From assembly GCA_020441005.1 (NCBI GenBank), contig JAGRNA010000062.1, forward strand, positions 1-39,900: a DNA stretch of 39,900 nt. Reading direction: 5' to 3'. The notes beneath the pieces were generated by a model. It was not told the origin of the DNA. It was given only the letters and a program-made list of their open reading frames with translations, and made no database searches. The first letter of the stretch is position 1, and every line of letters starts with the position of its first letter. The translations under genes and the position numbers were made by a program. Positions 23,137 to 31,479 of this stretch are shown in pieces. The stretch is from Leptospiraceae bacterium. Lineage in GTDB: Bacteria > Spirochaetota > Leptospiria > Leptospirales > Leptonemataceae.

Positions 23137-24154
23137 TCAACCTCATTGCCTCGTATTCCATCTCGGCACAGCGGCGGCCGATCGCGGCCAGCTCAATACC
23201 CTTGTCCTTGCCGGACAAATGCCGCTCGGCCTGACCAGCGGAACCAATCGCCCAGCGCAGATTGCCGATCACTTCCCAAAAACGCACCCGTTCGGGGTCC
23301 ACCGCCTGACCGCTATGCTTTTCATACACAGAGTAAAAGTCAGCCCGCTTGCTGATACCGCCAGCCTCCAGGTTATGTTTACCAAAGCGCCAGTCGCGCA
23401 TGCAAAGCCAGGCAATGTCCTCGGCCGGATCACCAAAATGAGCGAACTCCCAGTCCAGGATGCCCTCGAGGCCATCTGCCGAGACCATAAAGTTCCCGGT
23501 TCGAAAATCACCGTGCACCAGCTGCAGTTCACTGACTGCCGGCTGGTTGTTCAGCGCCCAGTTGAGCACCAGTTCCATGGCCGGATGCGGATCCGGCAAG
23601 GCGTCAATTTGGGGCCGCAAAGCTCGCAGCGTGTGCTCCACATAGCGGGCAGGGTCCGGGGTGCCGGCCAATAGAACCTGTTTCAGACCCGCATCTCTGC
23701 AATCAGCCGGTGCGATCGCGTGAATTTTAACCAGATTGGCAGCCAGTTCATCCGGCAGGCTGGCGCGCACTTTTTTTAAAGACGGATCCTTGACGATGAA
23801 GCGGCCGTTCGCCTTGCCGCCGATGCGCTCCATAAGAAAGAATGCATTGCCGGTATGTCCCGTATTGGTCTCCTTCCAGTAGGGCCGCGGGGTGCGCACA
23901 CCGTTTTGCCAGGCCAGCTCGGTGACGCCGAATTCATCCTGTTTGGAGATACTGGCAAACAAAGAACTGCCTTTATCGGTCCGCAGCACCAGTGCATGCT
24001 CGCCCTCAAACTCGCCCCGGTCTACCTGCAAGTCCAGGGCGTAATTATCCTGGCAGGCCCCGCCGCCACCGCTGAGCGAGACCAGGTTTTGAATCTCGAC
24101 TGCTGCCTGTAGCCGTTCGCCCAGGTATTTCTGTAAATCTGATTTTAGTTTCAT
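23120..24154 (-). CDS. APH-family kinase, probable 4-hydroxyacyl-CoA kinase (LvaA/ACAD10-like)
   Basis: 344 aa with the aminoglycoside-phosphotransferase/choline-kinase fold. Brenner-type motif HGDFRTGN (His214, Asp216, Asn221) and the metal motif DWEFAHFGDP (Asp234) are intact. It is one of the APH proteins found with acyl-CoA dehydrogenases rather than a resistance enzyme: VHGDFRTGNFMV, ILDWEFAHFGDPAEDIAW and CMRDWRFG are typical. In LvaA and ACAD10/11 the kinase phosphorylates the hydroxyl of 4-hydroxyacyl-CoA. Neighbouring acyl-CoA dehydrogenase and SDR genes support this role. Confidence 0.85.
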   Translation of the reverse strand: MKLKSDLQKYLGERLQAAVEIQNLVSLSGGGGACQDNYALDLQVDRGEFEGEHALVLRTDKGSSLFASISKQDEFGVTELAWQNGVRTPRPYWKETNTGHTGNAFFLMERIGGKANGRFIVKDPSLKKVRASLPDELAANLVKIHAIAPADCRDAGLKQVLLAGTPDPARYVEHTLRALRPQIDALPDPHPAMELVLNWALNNQPAVSELQLVHGDFRTGNFMVSADGLEGILDWEFAHFGDPAEDIAWLCMRDWRFGKHNLEAGGISKRADFYSVYEKHSGQAVDPERVRFWEVIGNLRWAIGSAGQAERHLSGKDKGIELAAIGRRCAEMEYEAMRLIENAG

Positions 24155-24236
24155 AAACTGTTCTAACTATATCTTTGAGTCAATGAGCGGCCGCAACTAC
24201 ACTCATATTTTTTATCGTCAATACGACGCGGATTTT

Positions 24237-24974
24237 CTAAAGCGTCGCAGCATCCCGGACACCCAGATACCGAAACACAAAACTGAGCGCAAAGCGGGCG
24301 TAATCATCCACACTGATTTTGCGCGCTCGATACTTGTAACGCTTCAAATACCAATCCTGAAGCAATGATTTTACCGCACTGGCAGTCATACTCACGTCCA
24401 CCGCCTGAAACTCCCCGCCGTCCATACCTCTCTGGATAATCTCTTCAAAATAAATTTCTGTGGAACGCTCCAGAGCCACGGCTTTTTTTTGATCCACACC
24501 GCGCAAATGCTTGCCTTCCATGAAAAAGAAATAAAAAACATGCACTAATGCCTCGCTCAGATACAGGTGACAACATACAGCCTGCATCAGCTGACCTGCT
24601 GCGGACTGTGAACGGGCGATCCAGGCCGGCAGCAATTGATGGATCTGCTTTTGCCCCTGCCGATAAATCATCTGCAAGAGTTCTTCCTTGCTGCCGAAGT
24701 AGTTATACAAGGCGCCCATACTCAAACGGCTTTGCTGGCTGAGCTGCCGCAAGCTCATCCCGTGAAACCCCTGGCGCTGGCTAATAATCAAAACCGTTTT
24801 TACGATTCGCTCCAAATTACGGACTGCCAGATCCTCTTTTTTAATTTGAATACTCTGGCGATTGTCTGCAAGCATATCCCGACACAACTCCGTCAATCCA
24901 ATTGATTCCACGGCGCGAAATTCGGCATATGTCAGCGGCAGTGCCAGCATCAGACAATCAACCCAATCCTCCAA
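24237..24974 (-). CDS. TetR-family transcriptional regulator
   Basis: 245 aa. A TetR DNA-binding domain spans residues 55-105: ILIISQRQGFHGMSLRQLSQQ, SMGALYNYFGSKEELLQ. The C-terminal ligand domain is helical. The first 50 residues exceed the usual N-terminus, so an internal Met (such as that before LADNRQ) may be the real start. It begins 6 bases after the stop of the acyl-CoA dehydrogenase gene and probably represses that operon in response to an acyl-CoA. A candidate operator is the palindrome at 27196-27209. Confidence 0.85.
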   Translation of the reverse strand: MEDWVDCLMLALPLTYAEFRAVESIGLTELCRDMLADNRQSIQIKKEDLAVRNLERIVKTVLIISQRQGFHGMSLRQLSQQSRLSMGALYNYFGSKEELLQMIYRQGQKQIHQLLPAWIARSQSAAGQLMQAVCCHLYLSEALVHVFYFFFMEGKHLRGVDQKKAVALERSTEIYFEEIIQRGMDGGEFQAVDVSMTASAVKSLLQDWYLKRYKYRARKISVDDYARFALSFVFRYLGVRDAATL

Positions 24975-24980
24975 CCATTC

Positions 24981-26195
24981 TCAAACACTTTGGCGCGCCA
25001 CTTTTTTCGCTGAACGCAACACATGCTTGCCCAGCGAGGCCTTATGCACCTCATCAGCGCCATCGTAAATCCGCGCAGCCCGCTCATGACGGTAGAAGTA
25101 GGCCAGTATGGTGTCATCGCTCATGCCCAGACCGCCATGCACCTGCAAGGCCCGGTCAATGACCCGCTGCATCGTATTGGCCACCACAAACTTGATCATG
25201 GCCACCTTGTCGCGCGACTTGCGCATGCCCAGATTGTCAATGGACCAGGCCGCCGATAGAGTCATCAAACGCGCCGCTTCAATCTCGGCGGCAGACTCAG
25301 CCACCCAATGCTGCACAATTTCCTTGCCAGCCAAAGTCGTACCATCCAGCTCGATGACCCGCTGATTGGCCCGCTCACACATCAGATCCAGCGAACGTTG
25401 GCAGATCCCCAGCCAGCGCATGCAATGATGGATGCGACCAGGCCCCAACCGCTCTTGCGCTAGCCGGAAGCCGTGGCCTTCTTTGCCCAGTAAATTCGAC
25501 TGCGGCACCCGGCAGGACTGGAACAAAACCTCGCCGTGGCTGTTATAATCACTGCCCTTTTCGCCCATAATAGAGATATTGCCCGCTAAATTAAAACCTG
25601 GATTATCACAGGGCACGATGATCATACTGCAACGCAGCGAGGGATGGGCGTCCGGATTGGTTACCATCATCGCAATTGCAAAGCTGGCCCCGTCGGCTCC
25701 GGTAGTATACCACTTATGACCATTCAGGATGTAATCGTGGCCCTCTTTGACTGCCGTGCCTTCCATCAGCAGCGGATTGGAACCGGCCGTATTGACCTCG
25801 GTCATCGCAAAACAGCTGCGGATATCGCCATTCACGAGCGGCTTTAGATACTGCTCCTTCTGTTCCGGTGTACCGAACATGTGCAGAATTTCAATATTAC
25901 CCGCGTCCGGTGCCTGGGTGCCAAAGATATAGTGACCCAGCGGCGAGCGGCCCAGCGACTCGGAAATGAGGCCATGCTCCAAAAGGCCCAGCCCCATGCC
26001 GCCCAGCTCAGCCGGATAATTGGGACCCCACAGTCCCATTTGCTTGACCCTGGCGCGCTTTTTTTGCAGCTCGGGCAGCAGATCCTTGAATGAATGATGA
26101 AAAAAATCGGCCTCAAAAGGGAATACCTCGTTGTGCATAAATTCATCGATGAGCGTCAGGGTAGCCTGCATTTGGTCTGATATTGTAAAATCCAT
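24981..26195 (-). CDS. Acyl-CoA dehydrogenase, ACAD10/11/LvaC type
   Basis: 404 aa with the standard three-part fold. N-terminal helices, FAMTEVNTAGSNP (FAD/substrate strand), ILNGHKWYTTGA, ERLGPGRIHHCMRWLG near 250 and QVHGGLGMSDDT are all present. The GPGRIHHCMR segment is typical of the ACAD10/11/LvaC branch. The catalytic base position reads YDGADEV, with Asp where many relatives have Glu in YEG. In LvaC the enzyme acts on 4-phosphoacyl-CoA to give an enoyl-CoA. A GGAGG ribosome site lies about 6 bases before the ATG. The gene is followed 6 bases later by the TetR gene. Confidence 0.9.
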   Translation of the reverse strand: MDFTISDQMQATLTLIDEFMHNEVFPFEADFFHHSFKDLLPELQKKRARVKQMGLWGPNYPAELGGMGLGLLEHGLISESLGRSPLGHYIFGTQAPDAGNIEILHMFGTPEQKEQYLKPLVNGDIRSCFAMTEVNTAGSNPLLMEGTAVKEGHDYILNGHKWYTTGADGASFAIAMMVTNPDAHPSLRCSMIIVPCDNPGFNLAGNISIMGEKGSDYNSHGEVLFQSCRVPQSNLLGKEGHGFRLAQERLGPGRIHHCMRWLGICQRSLDLMCERANQRVIELDGTTLAGKEIVQHWVAESAAEIEAARLMTLSAAWSIDNLGMRKSRDKVAMIKFVVANTMQRVIDRALQVHGGLGMSDDTILAYFYRHERAARIYDGADEVHKASLGKHVLRSAKKVARQSV

Positions 26196-26214
26196 TTGAT
26201 CCTCCGGATAAACC

Positions 26215-26238
26215 TGTTTATTTTATTTAATGTTTATT
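26215..26238. promoter_or_regulatory. Direct repeat in the acyl-CoA dehydrogenase promoter
   Basis: TGTTTATT occurs at 26215-26222 and again at 26231-26238, 16 bases apart, between the start codon and a possible minus-strand -10 (ATTATA on plus at 26236-26241). It could be a regulator site, though AT-rich sequence makes chance repeats likely. Confidence 0.3.
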
Positions 26239-26264
26239 ATACAATGGCGCGCAGGGGGTTTAAA
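26236..26264 (-). promoter_or_regulatory. Candidate promoter of the acyl-CoA dehydrogenase operon
   Basis: On the minus strand, TATAAT (26241-26236) is preceded at 17 bases by TTTAAA (26264-26259). The ATG is 41 bases downstream with a GGAGG site. The second direct repeat overlaps the -10. Confidence 0.4.
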
Positions 26265-26404
26265 AACAGCTCATCGCCTGGTTGACCCGCAGCCTGACGA
26301 CCGATTGAGAACCTGGCACATGTCCGTATTCTGCAGCGCCCGGTAAATTGCGCCAGGATCCGCATGGTCGCTGCCCCCTGGACGAAGCGGCCTGTCATCA
26401 GTAA

Positions 26405-27154
26405 TCAACTACGGATCCCCCCATCCACTCGATAGACCGAGCCGGTTATAAAACTGGCTGCGGGTGACGCCAAAAAAACAATTAAATTCGCCACTTCCGC
26501 AGCGGTGCCCAGGCGGCCAATCGGCACCTGAGCGGTGATCGTATCTTTAAAGCGGCCGCTGCTGTTATCCAGGATCGCTGTATCAGCCCATCCCGGACAA
26601 ACCACATTAATACGAATATTCTTTTTCGCGAGCTCTAGCGCAGTCGTCAAGGTCAGCTCGATCACCCCGGCCTTGGCCACCGAGTAAGCACCCAAAGTCG
26701 GCGAAGCGCCCATGCCGGCAACCGAGGATACATTCACAATTACCCCGCCCTTTTTATCGTCCAGCATCGCCTGGGCGGCGTATTTGTGGCACCAAAACAC
26801 ACTGGTCAAATCGATCAGAATCAGCCGGTTCCACTCCTCGGTGGACAGTTTGTGCATCATGGTGGGCTTACTGCCAATACCAGCGTTACTAATCCAGATG
26901 TCCGGGCGCCCGAGCTTCAAGGTTTCGGCCACCAGGTTTGCTATCTGGCTTTCCTGACTGACATCGCAGGCGACAAAATCAGCCTTGCCGCCCTGCTCCT
27001 TGATTTCGTTGACTACCGCTGCCCCTGATGCGGCATTCAGGTCCGACACAATCACCTGCGCCCCCCGCCGGGCCAGCTGCAGACTGGTCTCACGGCCAAT
27101 ACCGGCCCCACCGCCGGTAACCACAGCCGTTTGATTTATCAGATCCTGTTGCAT
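26405..27154 (-). CDS. SDR-family dehydrogenase (LvaD-like)
   Basis: About 249 aa from the ATG at 27154; a GTG at 27166 would add four residues. TGGGAGIG cofactor motif, CDVS, SNAG, catalytic Ser in SSVAGMG, YSVAKAG and the C-terminal ITGSVYRVDGG mark a classical SDR. In the lva pathway such an enzyme reduces a 4-ketoacyl-CoA to the 4-hydroxyacyl-CoA before phosphorylation. Here that role is inferred from the neighbouring kinase and dehydrogenase. About 210 bases separate it from the dehydrogenase, which has its own possible promoter. Confidence 0.85.
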   Translation of the reverse strand: MQQDLINQTAVVTGGGAGIGRETSLQLARRGAQVIVSDLNAASGAAVVNEIKEQGGKADFVACDVSQESQIANLVAETLKLGRPDIWISNAGIGSKPTMMHKLSTEEWNRLILIDLTSVFWCHKYAAQAMLDDKKGGVIVNVSSVAGMGASPTLGAYSVAKAGVIELTLTTALELAKKNIRINVVCPGWADTAILDNSSGRFKDTITAQVPIGRLGTAAEVANLIVFLASPAASFITGSVYRVDGGIRS

Positions 27155-27195
27155 GGACACAGTCACGCACCACCCCGGAAACTGTCAATGCATAT

Positions 27196-27209
27196 AGCGA
27201 ACGTTCGCT
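27196..27209. promoter_or_regulatory. Perfect 14-bp palindrome, putative TetR operator
   Basis: AGCGAACGTTCGCT is its own reverse complement. It lies between the divergent SDR and phosphatase genes and 8 bases before a consensus TATAAT on the plus strand, so a bound repressor would cover the promoter. Palindromes of this length and shape are typical of TetR-family sites, and a TetR gene is in the same cluster. Confidence 0.55.
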
Positions 27210-27217
27210 CTTTTTTT

Positions 27218-27223
27218 TATAAT
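27218..27223 (+). promoter_or_regulatory. -10 element upstream of the histidine-phosphatase gene
   Basis: An exact TATAAT follows an eight-T run on the plus strand. No good -35 is seen 17 bases upstream, where the palindrome is located. It would give a leader of about 115 bases before the ATG at 27344. Confidence 0.4.
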
Positions 27224-27343
27224 TTCAAAACAGGAATTCACCAGCAGAGATCCAGCTGTAATGCTTGCCAGCTGGTCTGCGGACCCGGGGATGGAACTAC
27301 CCGTCAAGCTGCGCGTTTTTGCCGGGGTAATAAATTGAATCAA

Positions 27344-28078
27344 ATGACGACAATCTATCTCATACGACACGGTCAGGCTTCGGCCAATGCTCCCGTATAT
27401 GATCAGCTCTCTCGGACCGGTTACGAGCAAACACGGGAGTTAGGCCGCTATTGGGCTGCCCGACAGCTACCCATAGACTTGATTGCTTGCGGCACATTAC
27501 AGCGCCAAAAGCAGTCGATGCAAAGCTTCCAGGAAGGTTTGCATTCTACAGGCGGCCGGCAGGATGAGACCTCGCTTACCGGCAAAACGGCCTGTTTTCC
27601 GGCCCTGGACGAAATTCCGGAATCGACCTGGCGTGCTTTGGGCTCCGAACTACGGTCCAGTGATCCGCGGCTAGAACGGCATTTCCAAAGCTGGCTGCAG
27701 CTGCGTTCCTCCGGCTCGAGACGCGCTGGCCTGTTCTTTTCGAAAATCACCGCAGCGGTTCTGCTCTACTGGTTGGAGGGTAAACATCAACCCCATATTC
27801 CGAGCTTCGCGGATTTTCACCACAAAGTGCTGCAAATCCTGACCGAGATCAGACAGTTTCAGGAGCAACAGCATATTGTTCTGTTCAGCTCGGGTACTCC
27901 CATAGCGCTGCTATGCGGTCAGGCTCTGGGACTAAAAGCGGCCCAAAGCCTGGCGCTGGTCCGCACGATCCGCAACTCCTCTATCAGCATCCTGGAAATG
28001 CACCGCCGCCAGCTGCAGCTGGTGTCCTTGAACTGCACACCACACTTGCAGCAGCCGGCCGGGATCACCCTGGTTTAG
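27344..28078 (+). CDS. Histidine phosphatase superfamily protein with altered second motif
   Basis: 244 aa from ATG 27344; the frame is open upstream, but family similarity starts at MTTIYLIRHGQASANA. RHG at residues 8-10 is the phosphohistidine motif. In the second motif the usual S-H-G reads FSSGTPIALL, so the second catalytic His is Ser. Related proteins encoded beside ACAD10-like genes often show a similar change. It could be a phosphatase of altered mechanism or a binding protein. Divergent placement from the SDR and the shared palindrome suggest co-regulation with the acyl-CoA genes. Confidence 0.75.
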   Translation: MTTIYLIRHGQASANAPVYDQLSRTGYEQTRELGRYWAARQLPIDLIACGTLQRQKQSMQSFQEGLHSTGGRQDETSLTGKTACFPALDEIPESTWRALGSELRSSDPRLERHFQSWLQLRSSGSRRAGLFFSKITAAVLLYWLEGKHQPHIPSFADFHHKVLQILTEIRQFQEQQHIVLFSSGTPIALLCGQALGLKAAQSLALVRTIRNSSISILEMHRRQLQLVSLNCTPHLQQPAGITLV

Positions 28079-28126
28079 GGATCGTGCACCTGGCTCGCTG
28101 CTACTGAGCTGCCAGGCGCGCCGCAT

Positions 28127-28366
28127 TCAAGCCGCCGTGGTTGCCTGCCGGCCATGCTTGCGGCTGAACACACAAGGGTGATAACTGATGACCGCGATCC
28201 AGTTGCGATTGACAATGCCGACCACATTGATCGTCTCACCATTACGCGCATCCAGCTTGCTTGAGATGCGAAATATTTGGCGCTGCCGATTTTTGTCATA
28301 ATACACCAAATAGGCGCGCCCCCGACTGTTGCGTTTGTAATTTCCTCTGATTGCAATTCTTTCCAT
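28127..28366 (-). CDS. Small basic protein of unknown function
   Basis: A 79-aa product with codon use like its neighbours: an N-terminal basic part (IRGNYKRNSRGRAYLVYY), then strands (RQIFRISSKLDARNGETINVVGIVNRNWIAVISYH) and a disordered tail. The alternating pattern suggests a small beta-barrel, possibly an SH3- or OB-like fold. The ribosome site is weak. The overlapping 119-aa frame on the same strand is less protein-like. Family not recognised. Confidence 0.5.
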   Translation of the reverse strand: MERIAIRGNYKRNSRGRAYLVYYDKNRQRQIFRISSKLDARNGETINVVGIVNRNWIAVISYHPCVFSRKHGRQATTAA

Positions 28367-28505
28367 AACACCAAAGAAAGAGCCCCGGACGCTGATTTGT
28401 TGCGCCTGAAACCGGAAAAAAAATACAAAAACAAAAAAATTGCTTCACCTGGGCCGCTTGATTGGCAAAGAATGCATCTAGTAAAAAATTGATCAGGAAA
28501 AGTTC

Positions 28506-30755
28506 ATGCGCGTACCCTTCGGCCTTAAACTGGGCTCTATCATTTTCCTATTCGTTGTTGGTTCCACCGGGCTCAGCGTTTTCTATTATTACCAAACCAG
28601 TCGCGAACTGGTCTTGAGCCAAATGCAGAATCGGATCCGCGATTTGGCGCATACCGGCAGCTGGATGTTTGGCCCCACGGATCGCCGCATGATTCAGAAA
28701 TTGAGTGCCCAAATTCATCAGCGTCAACGGCCAATCAATGATGAAATCAAGGCCATGGCCGATGGAGATTATCTGGAATCGCTATCGCAAAGCGATATAG
28801 ATGAACTGCAGGCCACGCCAGAATTTCAACGGATTGTGCAAATTCTGCGCCAGATTCGCAACGGTTCCACGCGGACACAAAGGACCTACCGCTCTTTGCC
28901 CCAAAAACTGCTCGATCCCGCTGATGAGCCCGGCCTGAAATATGCGTATTTATTGATCCAGGCACCGGACTCTCCGGAGGGGACCTATTACAAATTCCTG
29001 GCTGACTCCGACTATGAAGCCGTCGATATGAATCAAAACAATCAGATTGATGAGGATGAAGAGCCCAATCCAGTGGGCAACTGGTATCGCTCGGATGAGG
29101 ATGTTTTTGCAAGCGCAGCCAGCGGTCAGATTAGCGCTGCCGAAGAATGGTATGTCGATGGCTGGGGACGCTTTTTATCCTCGGCGGCCCCCATTCTGGA
29201 TGATCAGGGCCATGTCATTGCTATCCTGGGTCTGGATCTGGATGTAAAAAGCGAAGCCAATCGACTGGAGGAGCTCTGGCAATTATGCCTGATGATCATT
29301 GCGGTCACGGCCGCGCTGGCGATCCTGATTTCCTTTCTACTATCCTTGCTATTGACCCGGCCAATAAACCGTCTGCGCGCCGGCGCACAGCAAGTGGCCC
29401 AGCGTAACTTCGAAACGCACATTGATCTAAAAAGCCACGACGAGTTCGGCCTGTTGGCGCATGCCTTTAACACGATGGTCACAGAAATCAGGGACTATGC
29501 GCGCAACCTGGAGGACATGGTCGCGCAGCGCACCCGGGAGCTGGAAGACACGCTGACAACTGTACAAGCCTTGAAGAAACAGCAGGACGGCGATTACTTT
29601 CTGACGAATTTGCTGGCAAATCCGCTTTTTAAAAACTGGAATAAAAGCGAAATTACAACCACCGAATTTTATATTAAACAAAAAAAGACCTTCGAGTTTC
29701 GCAATCAGCCCGGTGAACTAGGCGGCGATCTGTGTATCAGCGGCAACTTGCGTTTCAGCGGCGGTCGGCGCTATACGATGTTTATTAACGCTGATGCGAT
29801 GGGAAAATCCATGCAGGGCGCTGGCGGAGCTTTGGTGATGGGTACGGTAGTGAATTCAATTATGCATCGCTCCGCCGCCAATGATCGCGTGCTGGACATC
29901 GATCCGCTGGACTGGCTCTCACAGACATATTCTGAATTGCAAAGCGTATTTGAATCCTTCGACGGTTCCATGGCTATTTCCTGCTTCATGGGCCTGGTCG
30001 ACGATGCAAGCGGCCGGTTGTTCTATTTTAATGCCGAGCATCCCCACACCGTCCTGTACCGGAACGCCAAAGCCACCTTTATCGAAGAAGACACCTATCT
30101 AAGCAAGGTGGGTTTGAATCTGCATCAACCGAATCAAATTGTACGCGAATTTCAATTGCAGCCCGGTGACATACTGATCACCGGCAGCGACGGTCGGGAT
30201 GATATTAAAATGCTGCATAATGACGGCAAGGTCAATGAAGATGAAATGCTGTTCCTGCAGTCTGTGACAGCAGCCAAAGGAGATTTAAATAAACTAGCCG
30301 CTTTAATCCAGACGCAAGGCGTCCTGATTGACGACCTGTCATTGATACGTGTCGGCTATCAGGAATCAATCGTGCATCAAAATCAGCAGGATGATCGACC
30401 GGTCTATAAGGCAATCGTCGCATCCATCCAAAACCGCGATTTTAAAGCCGCACTTGAGCATCTGAACGACCTGCAGGAGGATAATGCCAATTTCCTTTAC
30501 TATTATTACAGGGGCATGTGTCTATCGCGGACCGGACAGATCAACGCGGCCCTGGATATGCTGGAGAAAGCGGCCCGTTTGAACAAGGATCAGGCGGCAA
30601 TTCCAGCCCTGTTGGGTAAACTGTACTACAAACAAAAAAATTATGAGCAGGCGCGTCGTTATTGGCACCAGGCCATGCAGTTGGAACCCGAGAATGCAAA
30701 ATTGCAAAAAGCGATGCTGAAACTGGAGGACGCGATCGGTAGCATACAGAACTAG
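28506..30755 (+). CDS. Membrane receptor SpoIIE/PP2C phosphatase with HAMP and TPR
   Basis: 749 aa. TM1 at residues 7-27, an extracytoplasmic sensor at about 28-256 (Cache-like; GWGRFLSSAAPILDDQGHVI is a typical PAS/Cache strand pair), TM2 at 257-282, HAMP at 283-335 (TRPINRLRAG, DEFGLLAHAFNTM), a coiled coil to about 360, a PP2C SpoIIE domain at about 365-620 (GGDL, NADAMGKSMQGAGGA, GSDGRDD) and C-terminal TPRs. Residues 174-185 in the sensor form a perfect EF-hand-type loop (DMNQNNQIDEDE), suggesting calcium binding. Such proteins dephosphorylate anti-anti-sigma factors. Its catalytic and TPR halves are paralogous to the ODP fusion at 19401-21503. Confidence 0.9.
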   Translation: MRVPFGLKLGSIIFLFVVGSTGLSVFYYYQTSRELVLSQMQNRIRDLAHTGSWMFGPTDRRMIQKLSAQIHQRQRPINDEIKAMADGDYLESLSQSDIDELQATPEFQRIVQILRQIRNGSTRTQRTYRSLPQKLLDPADEPGLKYAYLLIQAPDSPEGTYYKFLADSDYEAVDMNQNNQIDEDEEPNPVGNWYRSDEDVFASAASGQISAAEEWYVDGWGRFLSSAAPILDDQGHVIAILGLDLDVKSEANRLEELWQLCLMIIAVTAALAILISFLLSLLLTRPINRLRAGAQQVAQRNFETHIDLKSHDEFGLLAHAFNTMVTEIRDYARNLEDMVAQRTRELEDTLTTVQALKKQQDGDYFLTNLLANPLFKNWNKSEITTTEFYIKQKKTFEFRNQPGELGGDLCISGNLRFSGGRRYTMFINADAMGKSMQGAGGALVMGTVVNSIMHRSAANDRVLDIDPLDWLSQTYSELQSVFESFDGSMAISCFMGLVDDASGRLFYFNAEHPHTVLYRNAKATFIEEDTYLSKVGLNLHQPNQIVREFQLQPGDILITGSDGRDDIKMLHNDGKVNEDEMLFLQSVTAAKGDLNKLAALIQTQGVLIDDLSLIRVGYQESIVHQNQQDDRPVYKAIVASIQNRDFKAALEHLNDLQEDNANFLYYYYRGMCLSRTGQINAALDMLEKAARLNKDQAAIPALLGKLYYKQKNYEQARRYWHQAMQLEPENAKLQKAMLKLEDAIGSIQN

Positions 30756-30802
30756 TCAGCTTCTGATTGAACCGCCCGCAGGCAAGCGGCCCGGAATTGA
30801 GT

Positions 30803-30819
30803 CGCCCAACCCGGGGGCG
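30803..30819. terminator. Hairpin between convergent genes
   Basis: CGCCC and GGGCG arms with a seven-base loop, extendable by a wobble pair and a G-C pair, lie between the convergent phosphatase and cyclase genes. No U-run follows on either strand. Confidence 0.3.
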
Positions 30820-30825
30820 GCCTGA

Positions 30826-31479
30826 TTACTGGCGATACAAAACCTGATAAAAAGGAAATGGCAGTTCCTCGTGCATGCGTCGGCGGACCTCACAATCCGA
30901 GCGATCCTTGATCACATTGTAAACGCGCTCGGTAACCAGTGTCTCTCCGGCATCGGCAGTATCTTCGCCCAGCTTGGACGCGCGGTTCATCTCATCGCCC
31001 ATGGCCTGATCGATGCCAATCGCCAGCACTTCACCATAGCCGATGCCGATGCAGCATTCTGCAGATTCAGAATGTCCCTGCGCGGAAGCATTAAAAACCC
31101 GAATTCGATGATGGATTTCAAAAGCAGCGTCCAGAGCGGCATGCGGATTATCAAAGATAGCCGTAAAGTCATCGGCGAAGACCCGGATATGACGGGCCTG
31201 ATGCTTGCGTAAGACCGGGGTGACTACCTTTTGGACATCCAGGATTCGCAGCAAGGCAAAGATTTCTCCGCGTTCAATGGCTGTTTTAGTGAATTTGGTC
31301 ATGTCCAGGCACATAATGGCAGCGGTGGTACCATAACGGGCCTTGAATTCTGCCTCGTTCATGGCCCCGCTTTCCAGGGCTAAAAAATCATGGTAAACTG
31401 CCGGGCTCCAGAAACCCAGCCGGGCTAATTCGGCGGGATCTGACAGTAATTCATAGGGATAGGGCTGTCCGGTTTCCAT
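30826..31479 (-). CDS. Class III adenylate/guanylate cyclase homologue
   Basis: 217 aa. CLDMTKFT with Asp59 (first metal Asp), RVFADDFTAIF with Asp103/104 (second), GIGYGEVLAIG, and AMGDEMNRASKLGED (the G-D-x-x-N-x-A-x-x-L segment) follow the catalytic order of class III cyclases. The domain is close to complete, with a 50-residue N-terminal extension. No membrane segment or sensor domain is present, so it is soluble. cAMP versus cGMP specificity cannot be set from sequence. It is convergent with the receptor phosphatase. Confidence 0.8.
   Translation of the reverse strand: METGQPYPYELLSDPAELARLGFWSPAVYHDFLALESGAMNEAEFKARYGTTAAIMCLDMTKFTKTAIERGEIFALLRILDVQKVVTPVLRKHQARHIRVFADDFTAIFDNPHAALDAAFEIHHRIRVFNASAQGHSESAECCIGIGYGEVLAIGIDQAMGDEMNRASKLGEDTADAGETLVTERVYNVIKDRSDCEVRRRMHEELPFPFYQVLYRQ

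Noticed and set aside
23120..24154. Aminoglycoside resistance role for the APH-like gene
   Set aside because: Motif details and neighbours (ACAD, SDR, DUF6285-like) fit the acyl-CoA kinase group rather than a resistance enzyme.
28075..28434. Minus-strand 119-aa frame overlapping the 79-aa frame
   Set aside because: Codon use is poorer, and the sequence is Cys/Trp/Arg-scattered with no recognisable pattern; the 79-aa frame is more protein-like.
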